From Ulva prolifera (taxonomy: Eukaryota > Chlorophyta > Ulvophyceae > Ulvales > Ulvaceae): a stretch of 64,000 bases of DNA. The position numbers and the translations under genes are program-made. Under the pieces are notes generated by a model. That model made no database searches and was not told the DNA's origin. It worked only from the letters and a program-made list of their open reading frames with translations. Shown one piece after another: positions 1 to 10,612 of the stretch (positions are counted from its first letter, which is position 1; each line of letters opens with the position of its first letter). The stretch lies in the NCBI GenBank assembly GCA_023078555.1, contig CM041200.1, positions 1,178,001 to 1,242,000 on the forward strand, read 5' to 3'.

Positions 1-663
1 TAGAGAAGCACTGCAGAGCCATAGTCTTTCTCTGCGACCAGCTCCCGCAAGGCAGCAGGCATCTGACGCACAGTACGGAGCTGACGCAGCAGGGATTGCA
101 ACTCTGCCAGCTCTGCAAGCTCAGTTCTTTTGTCCTGCGTAGCATCACCGAGTTTGGTGGTGCTGCGATGGTGGTGCTGATTGGCTTGCACAGGCGGACC
201 ACACCATAAGCCTCGCATTCATGTCTTCGCTGTCCACCGTTGCAGTATCCATATTGGAATTCAGGTTTTCGGTATCAACTACCATCACCTCAAATTCAGT
301 ACGCATCATCCTGATGATATCTGCTGCTGCAATGAAACGGCTGTAGTTGTCATGGACCAACGTTTGTGTATTGGTGCGGAATCTGCTGATGTCTGCACGG
401 AGGGTACGCTGCTGCTGCAGAAGTGTCTCTAGACTGAGGCTCTTCCTTGCTTCCAGCCATGCATCAACTGAAAAGTTGGGACCGTCCAGGCTAGTGATGT
501 CATGTACATGTTGCCTTACGGGACCGGGCTCAGGTAGCTCCTGTCCCGTACTTGAGTCATCTGCGAGCCCATAATCCGCCATCAGCATACGTTCTATTTC
601 TGAAAGGCTACCCATAGGCTCTGTGGCCGTGGCCATGTCACTCGAAGCGTCACCCCCCGCCAT
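1..663 (-). CDS. VPS51: VPS51 homologue, N-terminal part (GARP/EARP tethering complex)
   Basis: VPS51 is a subunit of the GARP/EARP complexes that tether endosome-derived vesicles at the trans-Golgi. The start ATG is at 663. The first exon has a disordered leader, then the family's N-terminal segment (FSVDAWLEARKSLSLETLL) and a helical stretch (YSRFIAAADIIRMMRTEFE) that matches the conserved VPS51 coiled coil. The protein resumes at about 162 in another frame (KRTELAELAELQSLLRQL) and leaves the window at base 1. The frame switch needs either a very short intron (about 163-199, donor GTCCGC, acceptor CGCAG, only ~37 bases) or an indel in the sequence; I cannot tell which. The gene faces away from the sucrose-phosphatase gene, with under 350 bases between them. 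Identity is fairly sure, the junction is not. Confidence 0.8.
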
Positions 664-919
664 GACGAGATCTGGAGAAGACCAATCACATCCTGGGAAC
701 CACTAACATGAGCCAGCTTTTCATCCGGCGTAACCGTCTTGGCTGTTGGCGTTGGATGCCTCTGAGGGGCCCCGCCGGGCATGGCGAATTACAATTGCAT
801 GGACATACGCACAGCCATCCGCAGCTACGTGAACTCCTTTCGCGGGAGCGATATACTACATTGATAACGCACGCCCAAAACAAAAAATCGTTTCTGTGTG
901 ACCAGAGCCCACATGGTCG
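664..919. promoter_or_regulatory. Shared divergent promoter region
   Basis: The VPS51 start at 663 (minus) and the sucrose-phosphatase fusion start at 920 or 983 (plus) leave 256-319 bases between coding regions. Both promoters and 5' leaders must fit here. No TATA element or other motif stands out; this is called from gene layout only. Confidence 0.35.
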
Positions 920-3900
920 TTGCAGGAGGGCGTGCCAGAGCAGGCAATATCTGATGCAAAGCACATCGATGTGAGCGAAGTCATGCTGAGCCGGCGAGAC
1001 CAGCGTGAAGCGCCGAGTATAAGTTCATGTCGATATGGTCCAGTGCGTGTGAAGCAGGCACGTGTCACGGCAGATCTTGCACGGCCAAGGAACGTCTCAA
1101 GATGCGCTTCGGTCGATATTGGGCAGCCGCAAAGCAATGGGGCAACCCCCAAGCCTCAGATGGATATAGTACTAGAGAGCTCGGAGAGTAAAATCTTGAC
1201 CGCTTTCACGTTTCCAGCCGCGCTGTCGGCCTCGAATGATGTGGCGTTGACAGGTTCGTGTCGACACAAGGCATTGCGCATGCCGAAGTGAGCTCACACA
1301 TTCACCATCTTCGTGCGTATAATCGTCAGATGTCTTATGTATTGGCGTGGACGATCAGTGCACGCGCTTGCTATGCGACCTGATCATGCCATTGAACTGT
1401 GCCCTGTGTACTCATCTGCCACAACCCGGGTATGCGAAGCGATAGCGACTGACGCCGATCAATCCAAAAGATCCAGTGCACGGTAGTGAATCTGATTTGT
1501 TGTAGGATCAAGCGTGACACTTTCAGTCTCAGTTGATTCCATTTTCGCAACCTGCAGGGTCTTTCAATGGCTGGAAGAAGCCATTTCCGATGCGTCCAGC
1601 CAACAGCAACGACCTGGTCAGATCTGTGCTGCTCCCCCCTGGCACGACTGAATACAAATTTGTCGTTGATGGAGAGTGGAGGTATTCGCTGCGAGACCCT
1701 GTAGTGACCAGCAGCTCTGAAGGTACCATCAACAACTGCAAAGTGGTGCAAGAAAATTGCAACATTTCCTGGCAGGGTGAAAACTCGAATCATGAGGTCT
1801 TTGTGTCGGGTAGTTTCTTAGGGTGGTCGGAATTGGTGCCGCTTGCGCACACTGAGCATGGGAAGTACACCGCTCACTGCTGCTTGCCGGTGCGCTCCGA
1901 CCTGATGCACATTAAATTGAGGGGGCATGACACTGGACCCAGTGAACATCCATGTGAGCGCTTCGGGCTGAGGTGATGTATGTGCATCTAGTATGTACCG
2001 CATGTACCTACCTGGTACGCATCCTGCGGTATCTGCTATACCAGCAGAAGTCCGCATTTCAGCGGACTGGGCACTTGCAGAACGGGCAACACTTCATCCG
2101 CTTTCTGGTGGATAACACATGGGAGCTTGCTCCAGAGCTGCCCTCGTCGGTTGATGATGCTGGCGTGCCCTGCAACGTTATCAGTGTGGATGCAAAAGAC
2201 AGTTTCAGGATATACTACGAGAGCAGTTGGGCTGACAGTCAGGTCCAGTTCAGACTATTGGACAGTGAAGGATCGGTTGTCTGGGACGTACGCATACCAG
2301 CGCCCTTTTTTGATACCTCTGCTTGCCTCAAACAGAAGCAAGACGCAGTACAGAGATGTACGTGCTGTACTTGTCACCGCTGAGGTGTCATGGGCTTGAC
2401 CTGACGCTGTGCGTACAGTGGCAGACCTCTGATCTGATGTCCACAACGAGCTGCCTCGGGCCGTGGACCACATGCTCCATTCCTGTGCCGAAAGAAGCCG
2501 GAGCAGCAGCCGATGAGTTCCAACTTGACTTTGTTGTCAAGGGGCCCAATGGAGCCGTTGACAAGCCGCAGCATGCAAACGCATACCACCTGGAAAGCCC
2601 AGGTGGCTACAAGATCAGTAAAGGCGACATTCGGCCGTTCCCGCAAGCAAGCCTGGCACCGTTTATGCTTGTGTGCTCTCGCGTCCGCTTGCCAGCTGTC
2701 TGCAGTGAGTCGTTGTGGTGTTGTGTAGATGACACGGCTCAAATTTGTACTTGTGGAGCTCGCTACTCTGCAGCTGTGGATGTGTCTTCTTCCAGTGTCA
2801 AAGCGTGCATAGCGAACTTGCTGAGCACATATACAGCTCGGTCGGCCTGAGCAACTCTGGGGCGCGGCCTGATCCGCCCCGCCTGCCATGGTATACTGTT
2901 TAGCTGTTGCTGTGAGCAGCATGCAGCAGCAGCGGCATGTTATGCAGCAACGCATGCACACATGTAGGTTTCAGATGTCGATGGCACTATGATCGACGAG
3001 GACGACTTTGCAGTCCGGTGTGCGAAGGATTTTCGGGAATACTGGGAAAACTCCGCAACTCTGTGCAGCAGCATCCTGGTGTATAACACTGGCCGCAGTA
3101 TCGGCCAGCTCACCGGGCTGCTAGAGTACCGCCAGGGCTCCATGACAGTGCCCGATGCGATCATTACAGCTGTTGGCACGAAAGTCTTCTTTCTGAACCG
3201 TCGGGCTGTGCGCGCCAAGGCCAACAGTGGGTCATGGTGTGATCTGCTACTCAGCTGCTTGTCATGAATGTTGTCTGTATGCGGGGCCATGAGAATCGTG
3301 GAATGGTGACAGCGGTTCGGCGGCGTGGCGGATGGGGAATGCATCCAAAATGGTGCTGAAGGGGGAAGGCGCGCTGTCCTTGCTGTGGTGTCATGGCCAG
3401 GGCGCAGGATGCTTGAGTGCAGGATTGAGGCAGAGGGCTGGAGCTCTCTGCTGTCACAGGACTGGGACCTTGAAACTGTCAAAGAAGCTGCAGCACAATG
3501 TGTCAGTGACAGATGCCACTGGCTCGATGACGGGACGGAGCACCCGCACCGCATTGCGCTGTCCGTGCATAAGGATGAAGTACAGCGGGTGAAGTCTGCA
3601 GTGATGGATGCTGTCACACAAGCAGGCTTCAAGGCCCAGATGATTGTCAGTGGGGCAGGGGACTACAAGTACCTCGACATTTTATCTGTACATGGCGGAA
3701 AGCGCAAAGCCATGGAGTATGTGCGCAGCATCTTTGGCATCAGGCCAGAACGCGTTGTGGCAGCTGGCGACAGCGGCAATGACATCCTCATGCTTGAAGG
3801 TTTGCCACGCATGCTGCCTCTGCCAGGATGCCAGAGTGAAACAGTCACAACATGCATGCTTGCTTGCAGGAGAAAGCCCTGGAATCGTCGTGGGCAATGC

Positions 3901-4018
3901 ACAACCACTGCTGCTGGACTGGGCTGTCAAGCAAAAGCAGAACGGGCGAGTTGTGCTTGCTGATAAACCGCTGGCGCATGGCATTCTCGAAGGCCTCGCT
4001 CGTCATGGTTTGTATTAA
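920..4018 (+). CDS. Starch-binding-domain / sucrose-phosphate phosphatase fusion protein
   Basis: The C-terminal half is a HAD-family sucrose-phosphate phosphatase, which removes phosphate from sucrose-6-phosphate in the last step of sucrose synthesis. Exons: 920 (or ATG 983) to 1253, 1558-1889, 2081 to ~2334, ~2382 to ~2700, one starting at 2975, then several to a stop at 4018; the first three junctions keep phase. The N-terminal half carries carbohydrate-binding modules of AMPK/CBM48 type. The first is LTG/SFNGWKKPF across an intron, then YKFVVDGEWRYS. The second is VFVSGSFLGW, then FIRFLVDNTWELAPE. A third, CBM20-like region is near 2400-2650. HAD motif I is DVDGTM at ~2976 and motif IV is AGDSGNDILMLEG at ~3765. 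A typical SPP ending (GIVVGNAQPLLLDWAV) follows. The first exon is basic and could be a plastid presequence. The fusion suggests docking of a sucrose-pathway phosphatase on starch, which is inference. Confidence 0.75.
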
Positions 4019-4134
4019 GCATGCCTGCTCAATGGCGTCAGTGTTCTCAAGGCAGTCTAAGTTCCATTCGTGACGTAGTCTCATGTGAAGATGGCAAGAC
4101 TTGTGCAGTATGGATGATCGATGCGATATCCCGG

Positions 4135-4139
4135 TGTAA
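4135..4139 (+). terminator. TGTAA polyadenylation signal
   Basis: The pentamer TGTAA lies about 115 bases after the sucrose-phosphatase stop. TGTAA is the usual chlorophyte polyadenylation signal, and spacing and strand fit. Confidence 0.4.
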
Positions 4140-4460
4140 GTTAAAAATGTACCTAGAAATCTGACTGAATGAGCTAAACTGCACCCTGATGATGGAGTGG
4201 ACATCACCCTTCAGGCTGTGGTGCAATGCAGTGCAGCCTCTTGAATAGCTTCATACTGCCGCAAGCATAATAATATGGGGCCAGCTAGGATACTGTGTTG
4301 AAGCAGTGTCACAACTGTCACATCAACAATACTGTTTACTTGAGCGATACCAATCCTCAAACCAAACTTGTGGAATTCTGGTCGTCTGCGCAGCCATAGA
4401 ATTGTGTGGGCCTTCTGCTCACAGTTGTCTTCTACCGTTTGCGTCTCCGTCCCTCGATTG

Positions 4461-6703
4461 CTACCATCGAGAGTCCGATTGTGAACGCCCGTCATAGCGG
4501 CCGCTCCGTGGCCGCCAGGTGACTGCATCACTGGCGCTTCTACGTGTGTCACTCTTCCACGACACGCTTCTGGTCGTCTGCCGACCAGAATCATGCATGA
4601 CACCGCCTACAGCGCGGATCGGTTCATCTACATTCTGAGGCAGAAATGGCCCTGGCGAGCGTGGCCCATGTGCACTCTGAATGGGAGGCGATAACATCTC
4701 ATGGCTGCCACCACAACAGATGGACGGATGTCCGGTCGCGGCCGGGCTATTGCTGTTGCTCGGAGTGAATGGGCTGAGCTGCCGTGGGGTGCTGTAGCGC
4801 CGCATGGGGCTGAGTGTCCGCATGGGACTCCCCGGTGACGGACAACGCGGGCTGAGCTGCCGCTGCAGCAGGCCACGCAGCTTGTCTAGGGGCAGGTCCT
4901 CGCTCTCTGCAAGGTCTTCCAGCATCGTCTCCACGGACGCAGAGAAGGTGCCACGCGGCAGAGCTGGTGCAATGGACTGCGGTGTCAGCTCGCCCTGAAG
5001 CGCGGACACACGCAGTGCATTCATCAGCACGTCCGGATGTAGCCCGACCTCGTGCGCCAACTGCACAGATCACCCTGCTGTCACTGCACCGCAAGTGCGC
5101 CAAACGGTGGTGGCAAAGCCATGACGTCAGCAGCAGATTCCGCCGGCCTGATGGGCCTCTCGAGCTCCGTGCTAGCGCTGCCTAGACTACAGCCTGTATG
5201 GCATGTTCAATGCACACAAACAGGACTTCAGGTCAACATCGGTGCAATGAGGAGGAGGGGCGGGAGCAGTTGCACGGGAACGCACGTCACGGACACGCGC
5301 TTTGTTGCGGTTGGCACCCTTCATGCATGGAGCTACAGTGTCCTGGCCCAGGAGGCCGCTGTTTCCTGCGCTCACGCTGAGGCCACTGAAGGCGGTGCTG
5401 ATTGCGGCGCCGGCAGAGCGGGTCGACGCGAGTGGGGATGCAGCAGGGCCGTGGCTACGGACGGTGCGCATGGTCTGGCTCTGGCATATAGGCTGAGACA
5501 TGCTCGTGTTCATCTCCTGGATAGTGTTCGAGATGCACGGGCTCGACGTTAGAAGCGTGTTGGCAACTGCACAGACCACAGCAGTCAGCGGCCCTCCCTG
5601 GAAATGCCGGACTTCAAGGAGACAGGTGCTAGCAGCAGTGCACGCCTGCCACATCACTGCCCTGCCTGGCGGCAGCAGTGCACACACGCGGCGACACTGA
5701 TTGGTCAGCGGGTGGGGTAGGCTTCGTGATCAGCCGTTGGTCACAAGCTGACGTGGACTGCAACAGGCTGCAAAAGCGGGCGCAGGCAGTGCAGATGTGC
5801 CCAATGCGGCAAAACCGGGCACACAAGGTGCAGCAGTCAGAGTGAAGGGAGGGCTTGAGTACATGAATTTGCTGCTGTGACCGGCAGTGCATGGGGAGAG
5901 GGGACAAGCGGAGGCGGGCGCACCGCTGCGCAGGTGGTCGCCAGTCATGTCGAATGCAGATTCGCCAAGCTCCGCTGTGATCTGGGCGCGTGCCTCGTGC
6001 AGGCCTGTTGGCGTGCGGCGCTCATCCTCGTTGTGATAGAAGAAGCAGATCTTGCGCCGGCAGTTGGCCCCGTCCTTGCATTTGACAGTGCGGAAGCTGT
6101 CTGGGTGCAGCCGGGCCTCAAAGATGCCATGCGAGTACTCGCAGCTGTCCCCCTTCGCACAGAAGCCGGTGTTCCTGCATGCACAGCGACAGGGTGAAGC
6201 ATGCTGATCAGTGTGGCATGAGGCTGGTTCGCCCAGGCATGGCGGGGGTCAGGGCGCACCGGTAGGCAGGGCACTCATGGCAGCTGTAGCTGAAGATGCG
6301 GGGGTCACGGCGGCGGGCGTTCTCCGTGGGGTGGGCAAATGGACACTGCAAGGTGTTTCATATCAATCCCCTGGCACGCACTTCTCTTTGCTGTTGCATT
6401 CCGCGCTCATCACATGGACAGCAATGCTGTCATCTGAGCATCATTCCGCACCTCATCCCACTGATGCCGCCCGGCGCGACTGCATAGAGCCACTTTAAAG
6501 CCATACATCATGAAATTAGCAGTGCGATACTGAGGTGAGCTGACAGATGCAGGCGTGGTGGTTGATGGCGGCTGGGGTGATGTCTGCAGCCCGGCTGAAG
6601 CCGCTGGTAGCCCTGCTGTGACGTCAACCTCTGACGTCCGCACAGGGCGTAGTGAAGCTGGGCGCCAGTGAGTTGCATCTTCGAAGGCCTTAAGTGATGA
6701 CAT
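4461..6703 (-). CDS. Plant-type RR-TZF tandem CCCH zinc-finger protein
   Basis: Plant RR-TZF proteins bind RNA and take part in mRNA turnover and translation control, often in stress granules or P-bodies. First exons: 6703-6452, 6345-6260, 6174 onward, joined in phase. They give the diagnostic arginine-rich region (FMMYGFKVALC, then CPFAHPTENARRRDPR) followed by two fingers of pattern C-x8-C-x5-C-x3-H-x16-C-x5-C-x4-C-x3-H (FCAKGDSCEYSHGIFE; CKDGANCRRKICFFYH). This is the plant class, not the animal tristetraprolin class. The rest is Ser/Pro-rich and low complexity, in exons near 5948-5750, 5650-5250 and 5066-4461, ending in a stop at 4461; exact borders there are uncertain. Two introns start GTGCG. 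The start at 6703 is the first in-frame Met before the RR region. Confidence 0.85.
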
Positions 6704-8371
6704 GCCTGCAGCTGTTGCTCAGGTGTCATGTGGCTGGATTAAGTAGATGCGCGGGTATGATGTCCTGGCACAATTGCATGGCACAGGGCGTCACGAACTG
6801 CTGCTGCAGGTTGACGCAAATGGAATGCAAGATTCTGAGCGACGTGCACTAGTAACAAACTAGAATCTTGTTTACGCCGAGGCAGCTGTGCCTCGCTATT
6901 AAACGAAGCCTTCGTGTGCATGTGCCATGGCGCGGCTCCGCGGCAACCCAGGTCTTTGCCCTTCCGCCGCGCCAACTTTGCGACCACTACTCCAACGAAC
7001 CGTGCGTATTATCGTACATGTACACTTCCACAGGAATGCAAGCAGCATGCCAGAGCGTTTCACAAACGTCATACATGGAACTCGCCAATAACAGAGACAT
7101 CAATCGGACGCCAACCTATCAATAGGAGGCGACATGGTACACCGCCATCGCAGGATTTATCGACCTTCTAGTCGAGGAGAAAATCTTCAGAAGGCGGCAG
7201 CTCCACGACATTTTAAACCTGTTGCGCGTGTGCTTGAACGTAGGTCGGGTGTCTCAGGTAAGCCAAATTGCTTCCGAGAGTATGCACGCTAGAGCAGATG
7301 TTATAGGCCTCAACTATTGCCCAACTGCTACATATACAGCCGCACAGCCGATGGTGTCATGCGGGTGTAGCCCCACAAAAACACGCAGGTAGCTGTGTCG
7401 CGGTTCCCCGAGCCCGGAAAACACTGAGACAGCGTCCGCAACGTGCCTCTTTCAAAAGTTCTCAGGATGCGTGTCATCATTATTTACGAGCGACGTAGAC
7501 TTCGCAACTCCTACACCAAGCCAAGGGGCGGGACAGCTGTTCCTTGCCACATCAGCGCAGCACACGGGTGCGGAGGACGTGCACAAGAGCAAACACAAAA
7601 GCTCCAAGATGTGTTAAATCCATGACACATATATGATGCAGCGCGATGGTGAAATGCGTCAAGCAACGATGCGCATGCAGAGGCGACGCATGCGTTGGTT
7701 TGTGGCACTCGGGACGACTTCATAGAATTAAGTCACAAACAAGCAGACAAGGGACTTTGAGGAGCATGGCATCGAACCTGAGTGCAGCTGGACTGTCTCC
7801 TAGATTCGGAAGAACACCACGAGGGCGGCACTCACACCCCGACGTGCGCGTGGCCTTTGTGAAACAACAATACGAATGTGATGCGCAGAGCCGTGATGAT
7901 CTAAATCGAAGAATTATATGCCGCTGAGAAATCGATGCAGTGCAGGCAGCCGATGATTCAAGCAAATACACTCGCAAGGCAACGAGGACAGAATGCTACA
8001 CAATGAGAACAGGCCATTTCACAGGATCTTGTGGCAACCTGCTGCCACTATGATTCTTTTATCCTTCCTTGTAAGCATTGTTTTCACAGCACTCGAGTTC
8101 TAACACAAGCCCGCCGCATGCTCGCGATATTTTGCCCTCAAGCCACTTATATGTCGCGCGCTACTAATCCCAACGCCATCAGCCGTGATGGACCAAGCTG
8201 TACTGACAGCAACGCGGAGATCAAGGGTAGCAGCGCGACACAACGTAACAGTTCATCCGTCCAGTGTGCGTGAGCCAGGAAATATTGCACACTTACAAGG
8301 CTGGCGCTTGTAGCGGCTGTGACAACGGATCCAATTAGAGCGCGAGTTTCGTCGGACATATTGGTTGAGTC
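6704..8371. other. Intergenic stretch without a supportable gene
   Basis: About 1.7 kb between the CCCH gene and the small Lys-rich gene. There are several short open frames. One at 7767-7927 (+, starting MASNLSAAGLSPRFGRTP) and one at 8359-8147 (-, with a good GTAAGT donor after 21 codons) look vaguely gene-like. Neither could be extended through an in-phase second exon or matched to a family. No repeats or RNA genes recognised. Confidence 0.4.
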
Positions 8372-8920
8372 ATGTCAAAGAAGAACAAGTTGAAAACGCG
8401 CAAGACTGCCCACGACTGTGATGTGCAAAGTGCGTTCCGTCTTTCGTCTGGCACCGGCGCGCTACGGCGACGACTGCAGGTAGCGATCATACGGTGACAG
8501 CACCTCAATGACGGGCTTTGAATACCTCAGCATACCCAGTCCGTGCTTATATGACCAGGAAAATTTCTATCGATTTGGTTCTGTACCGACAGCACCTGTG
8601 GTAGTGGGCGTTCATATCTGGAACGCATGTTGGGTGCAGGGGAAACTGCTGAGAAGAAGAAGCGCGAGGCTAAGGCAGCCAAGATGAAGGTGAAAACAGC
8701 GGACGCCGTAAGCAAGGTGACACCAAAATCTCAAAAGAGCGCCATCAAAAGAAGGCGCCGCGATCTGCTGAAGAAGGGTATGAAGTACGAGGTATGTCTG
8801 CTGACCATGAATGTACACAAGAAGAATCTTCTCGTGATGCCACAGGGTCTGACGATGCAGGACATAGTAAAAGAGGAAGAGCAGATGCTTGCAAAAGAAA
8901 TGGATGTAGATAAGGAGTAG
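8372..8920 (+). CDS. Small Lys/Arg-rich hypothetical protein (3 exons)
   Basis: Predicted exons are 8372-8429, 8640-8790 and 8849-8920. They join in phase using donors GTGCGT and GTATGT and acceptors GTGCAG and ATGCAG. The product is about 90 residues, starts MSKKNKLKTRK, is very basic (KKKREAKAAKMKVK; KSAIKRRRRDLLKKG) and ends in an acidic tail (EEEQMLAKEMDVDKE). That layout is common in small nucleolar or ribosome-assembly factors, but I do not recognise a specific family. The middle exon could be read without splicing, giving 97 residues from an ATG at 8627; the spliced form is preferred because it removes a non-basic insertion flanked by good splice signals. A TGTAA signal follows at once. 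Confidence 0.5.
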
Positions 8921-8925
8921 TAAAA

Positions 8926-8930
8926 TGTAA
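8926..8930 (+). terminator. TGTAA polyadenylation signal
   Basis: TGTAA six bases after the stop codon of the small Lys-rich gene, matching the chlorophyte poly(A) signal. A reverse-strand copy at about 8936-8940 could serve the convergent RPA12 gene. Confidence 0.45.
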
Positions 8931-9185
8931 TTGACGGATTACAATTTCTCAGTGTCACCAGTCGCATCAGCACATGTTCCAGTGCCAGTGTCACAAACAG
9001 CTCGTGAACAAGCCGTCACAGTGCCGGCTCAGTGCAGTAAAATGTAAAATATGTACAGCTACATAATTTCATCTGTCTTTTCAACTGTTCTCTTTCCATT
9101 TGTTCCTGCATGCCAGAGACGCAATGTGATATGAAAAACACTGGTGTTTGCAAATCGAATGTAGGCCACATTTCATACCCTTAGG

Positions 9186-10079
9186 CTATTGCAGCCCAAA
9201 GAAAAACCGTAGCAGCCAGTGATCTAGGCACCTGTGCTTTGAGCCCATGCACAATGGCCTGTGCACAGGAGTATCTGCAGAATCCTGCAGCAAGTGCCAC
9301 AGCAACATCTGAGCAGCAATTACGCACCCGCAGCTTGGACATTCGTAGAAAATTGTTTGTCCCTCGTCAGCAGAGCGGAGTTGTTTGGTGTAGAAATCCA
9401 CACCCGTGTGCTTGCACTCCACGCATTGTACATGATCATCCTGCACAGTACAGCACAGGTGAAGTGCCTCCACAGCAAGCACGGCTGAGCAAAGAAGCAC
9501 AGGAAAAGGAAACCCATGCACAGAGCACAGTGCAGTGGATGGTGTGTCTTTGCACAGCATGTAACACCGTCAACAAGTAGCCGGATGCCGATATTCCAGC
9601 ATCCCGTGTGCCACAGTGCGTTGATGTTGCAGATCAGAAAGGACGAGAGCGCTATCAGAGCACACACGTCGAGTACGCCTGCGCAGAAAGATCTCAAGCA
9701 GGGGATAGGGTTGCGTGAGCCTTCTGTGACGGGATGCAGAACGCGTTGCACAGAAAGATATGGTTAGCAGCATACCCTTTGGAGGACTCGTTTGCCAGCA
9801 TCAAGGTTGTCACTCTGAACAAGCGGAGTGATGCCATATCGGCGGAAAAAATCTTGCATGTCCACAGTCGTGCGTAGCCGCACCTCTGACAACTCTGCAG
9901 CCGAAGCCCGCAGTCGTCAGCGCAGCGGCGGTCGACAGGCAGCGGTGTCAAGGCAGCCAGCAGAGCATCATACCTTTCAGGCTTTTTTGATATCCGGAGC
10001 TTGTACACTCGACGACCTGTCTTGCGGTATTCAGGTCCGCCAGGTTGCCAGAGTGCGGGCAGAACAGATGGTCAGCCAT
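9186..10079 (-). CDS. RPA12: RNA polymerase I subunit RPA12 (A12.2)
   Basis: RPA12 is the Pol I subunit that supports transcript cleavage and termination, a relative of TFIIS. Exons begin at ATG 10079 ([16 protein letters not shown]) and continue in phase through [17 protein letters not shown] and then [20 protein letters not shown]. The C-terminal zinc ribbon ends with the signature [17 protein letters not shown]; the acidic D-E pair of the catalytic loop is intact. The N-terminal ribbon is unusual: its two CxxC knuckles read CPHS and CTSS, so the second Cys of each is Ser. The last exon after the CPSCG donor (GTGCGT near 9330) is unclear because several acceptors are possible, so the end coordinate is only the furthest candidate stop. 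Family assignment is firm; the C-terminal few residues are not. Confidence 0.85.
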
Positions 10080-10553
10080 GGCGCCGCAATGTGCGAAACC
10101 GGAGCCGAAGCCTCCCAGGGTGACACCAGCCGAGGCCTACAATCGTGCGTGACGTTTACGGTCCCACCATTTCAAGGTGCCCTCACCCAAGATGCGAGGG
10201 ATGCCGGCGACTTCTTGTCTCTGAGAAACAAGTGCACGAGAAAGCCGTGGGGCTCCTGAGAGCACGGCTTTCAGTAAACAGCAGTCCAATTCCCGGGATC
10301 GCAGGGCTTTGAACTGTTGACCTCCGTGCCGATGTCGTTTCCAGCCGCAGCTCACATTGCACCTGGATCGACCTTGCATCGACCCCCCCGATATGTAATT
10401 TTTCCCCCCCACGCCACAAGCAGCCTTGCATATCCGAAAACCCGTCTGAGAAACAGGATCAAGGGAAGGCATATCTTAGTAGCTAGACACAGCATGGCAG
10501 AAATCTACAGGGGTTAGTCGCTGCTGCAGCAAAGACAGGAAACCCAGAGCACG

Positions 10554-10558
10554 TTACA
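10554..10558 (-). terminator. TGTAA polyadenylation signal
   Basis: TTACA on the plus strand (TGTAA on the minus strand) about 55 bases downstream of the bystin stop. Confidence 0.4.
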
Positions 10559-10612
10559 CGTAATCCCCCAAACAGCACCCCTGAGATTTCATGCCAGACC
10601 TGCCTAAAACTT

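Noticed and set aside
8147-8359. Minus-strand gene starting 8359 with a GTAAGT donor
   Set aside because: Its ATG is 13 bases from the plus-strand start at 8372, and no in-phase second exon was found.
10137-10472. Extra upstream exon of RPA12
   Set aside because: The start at 10079 already gives the expected N-terminus, and the upstream frame has no family similarity.
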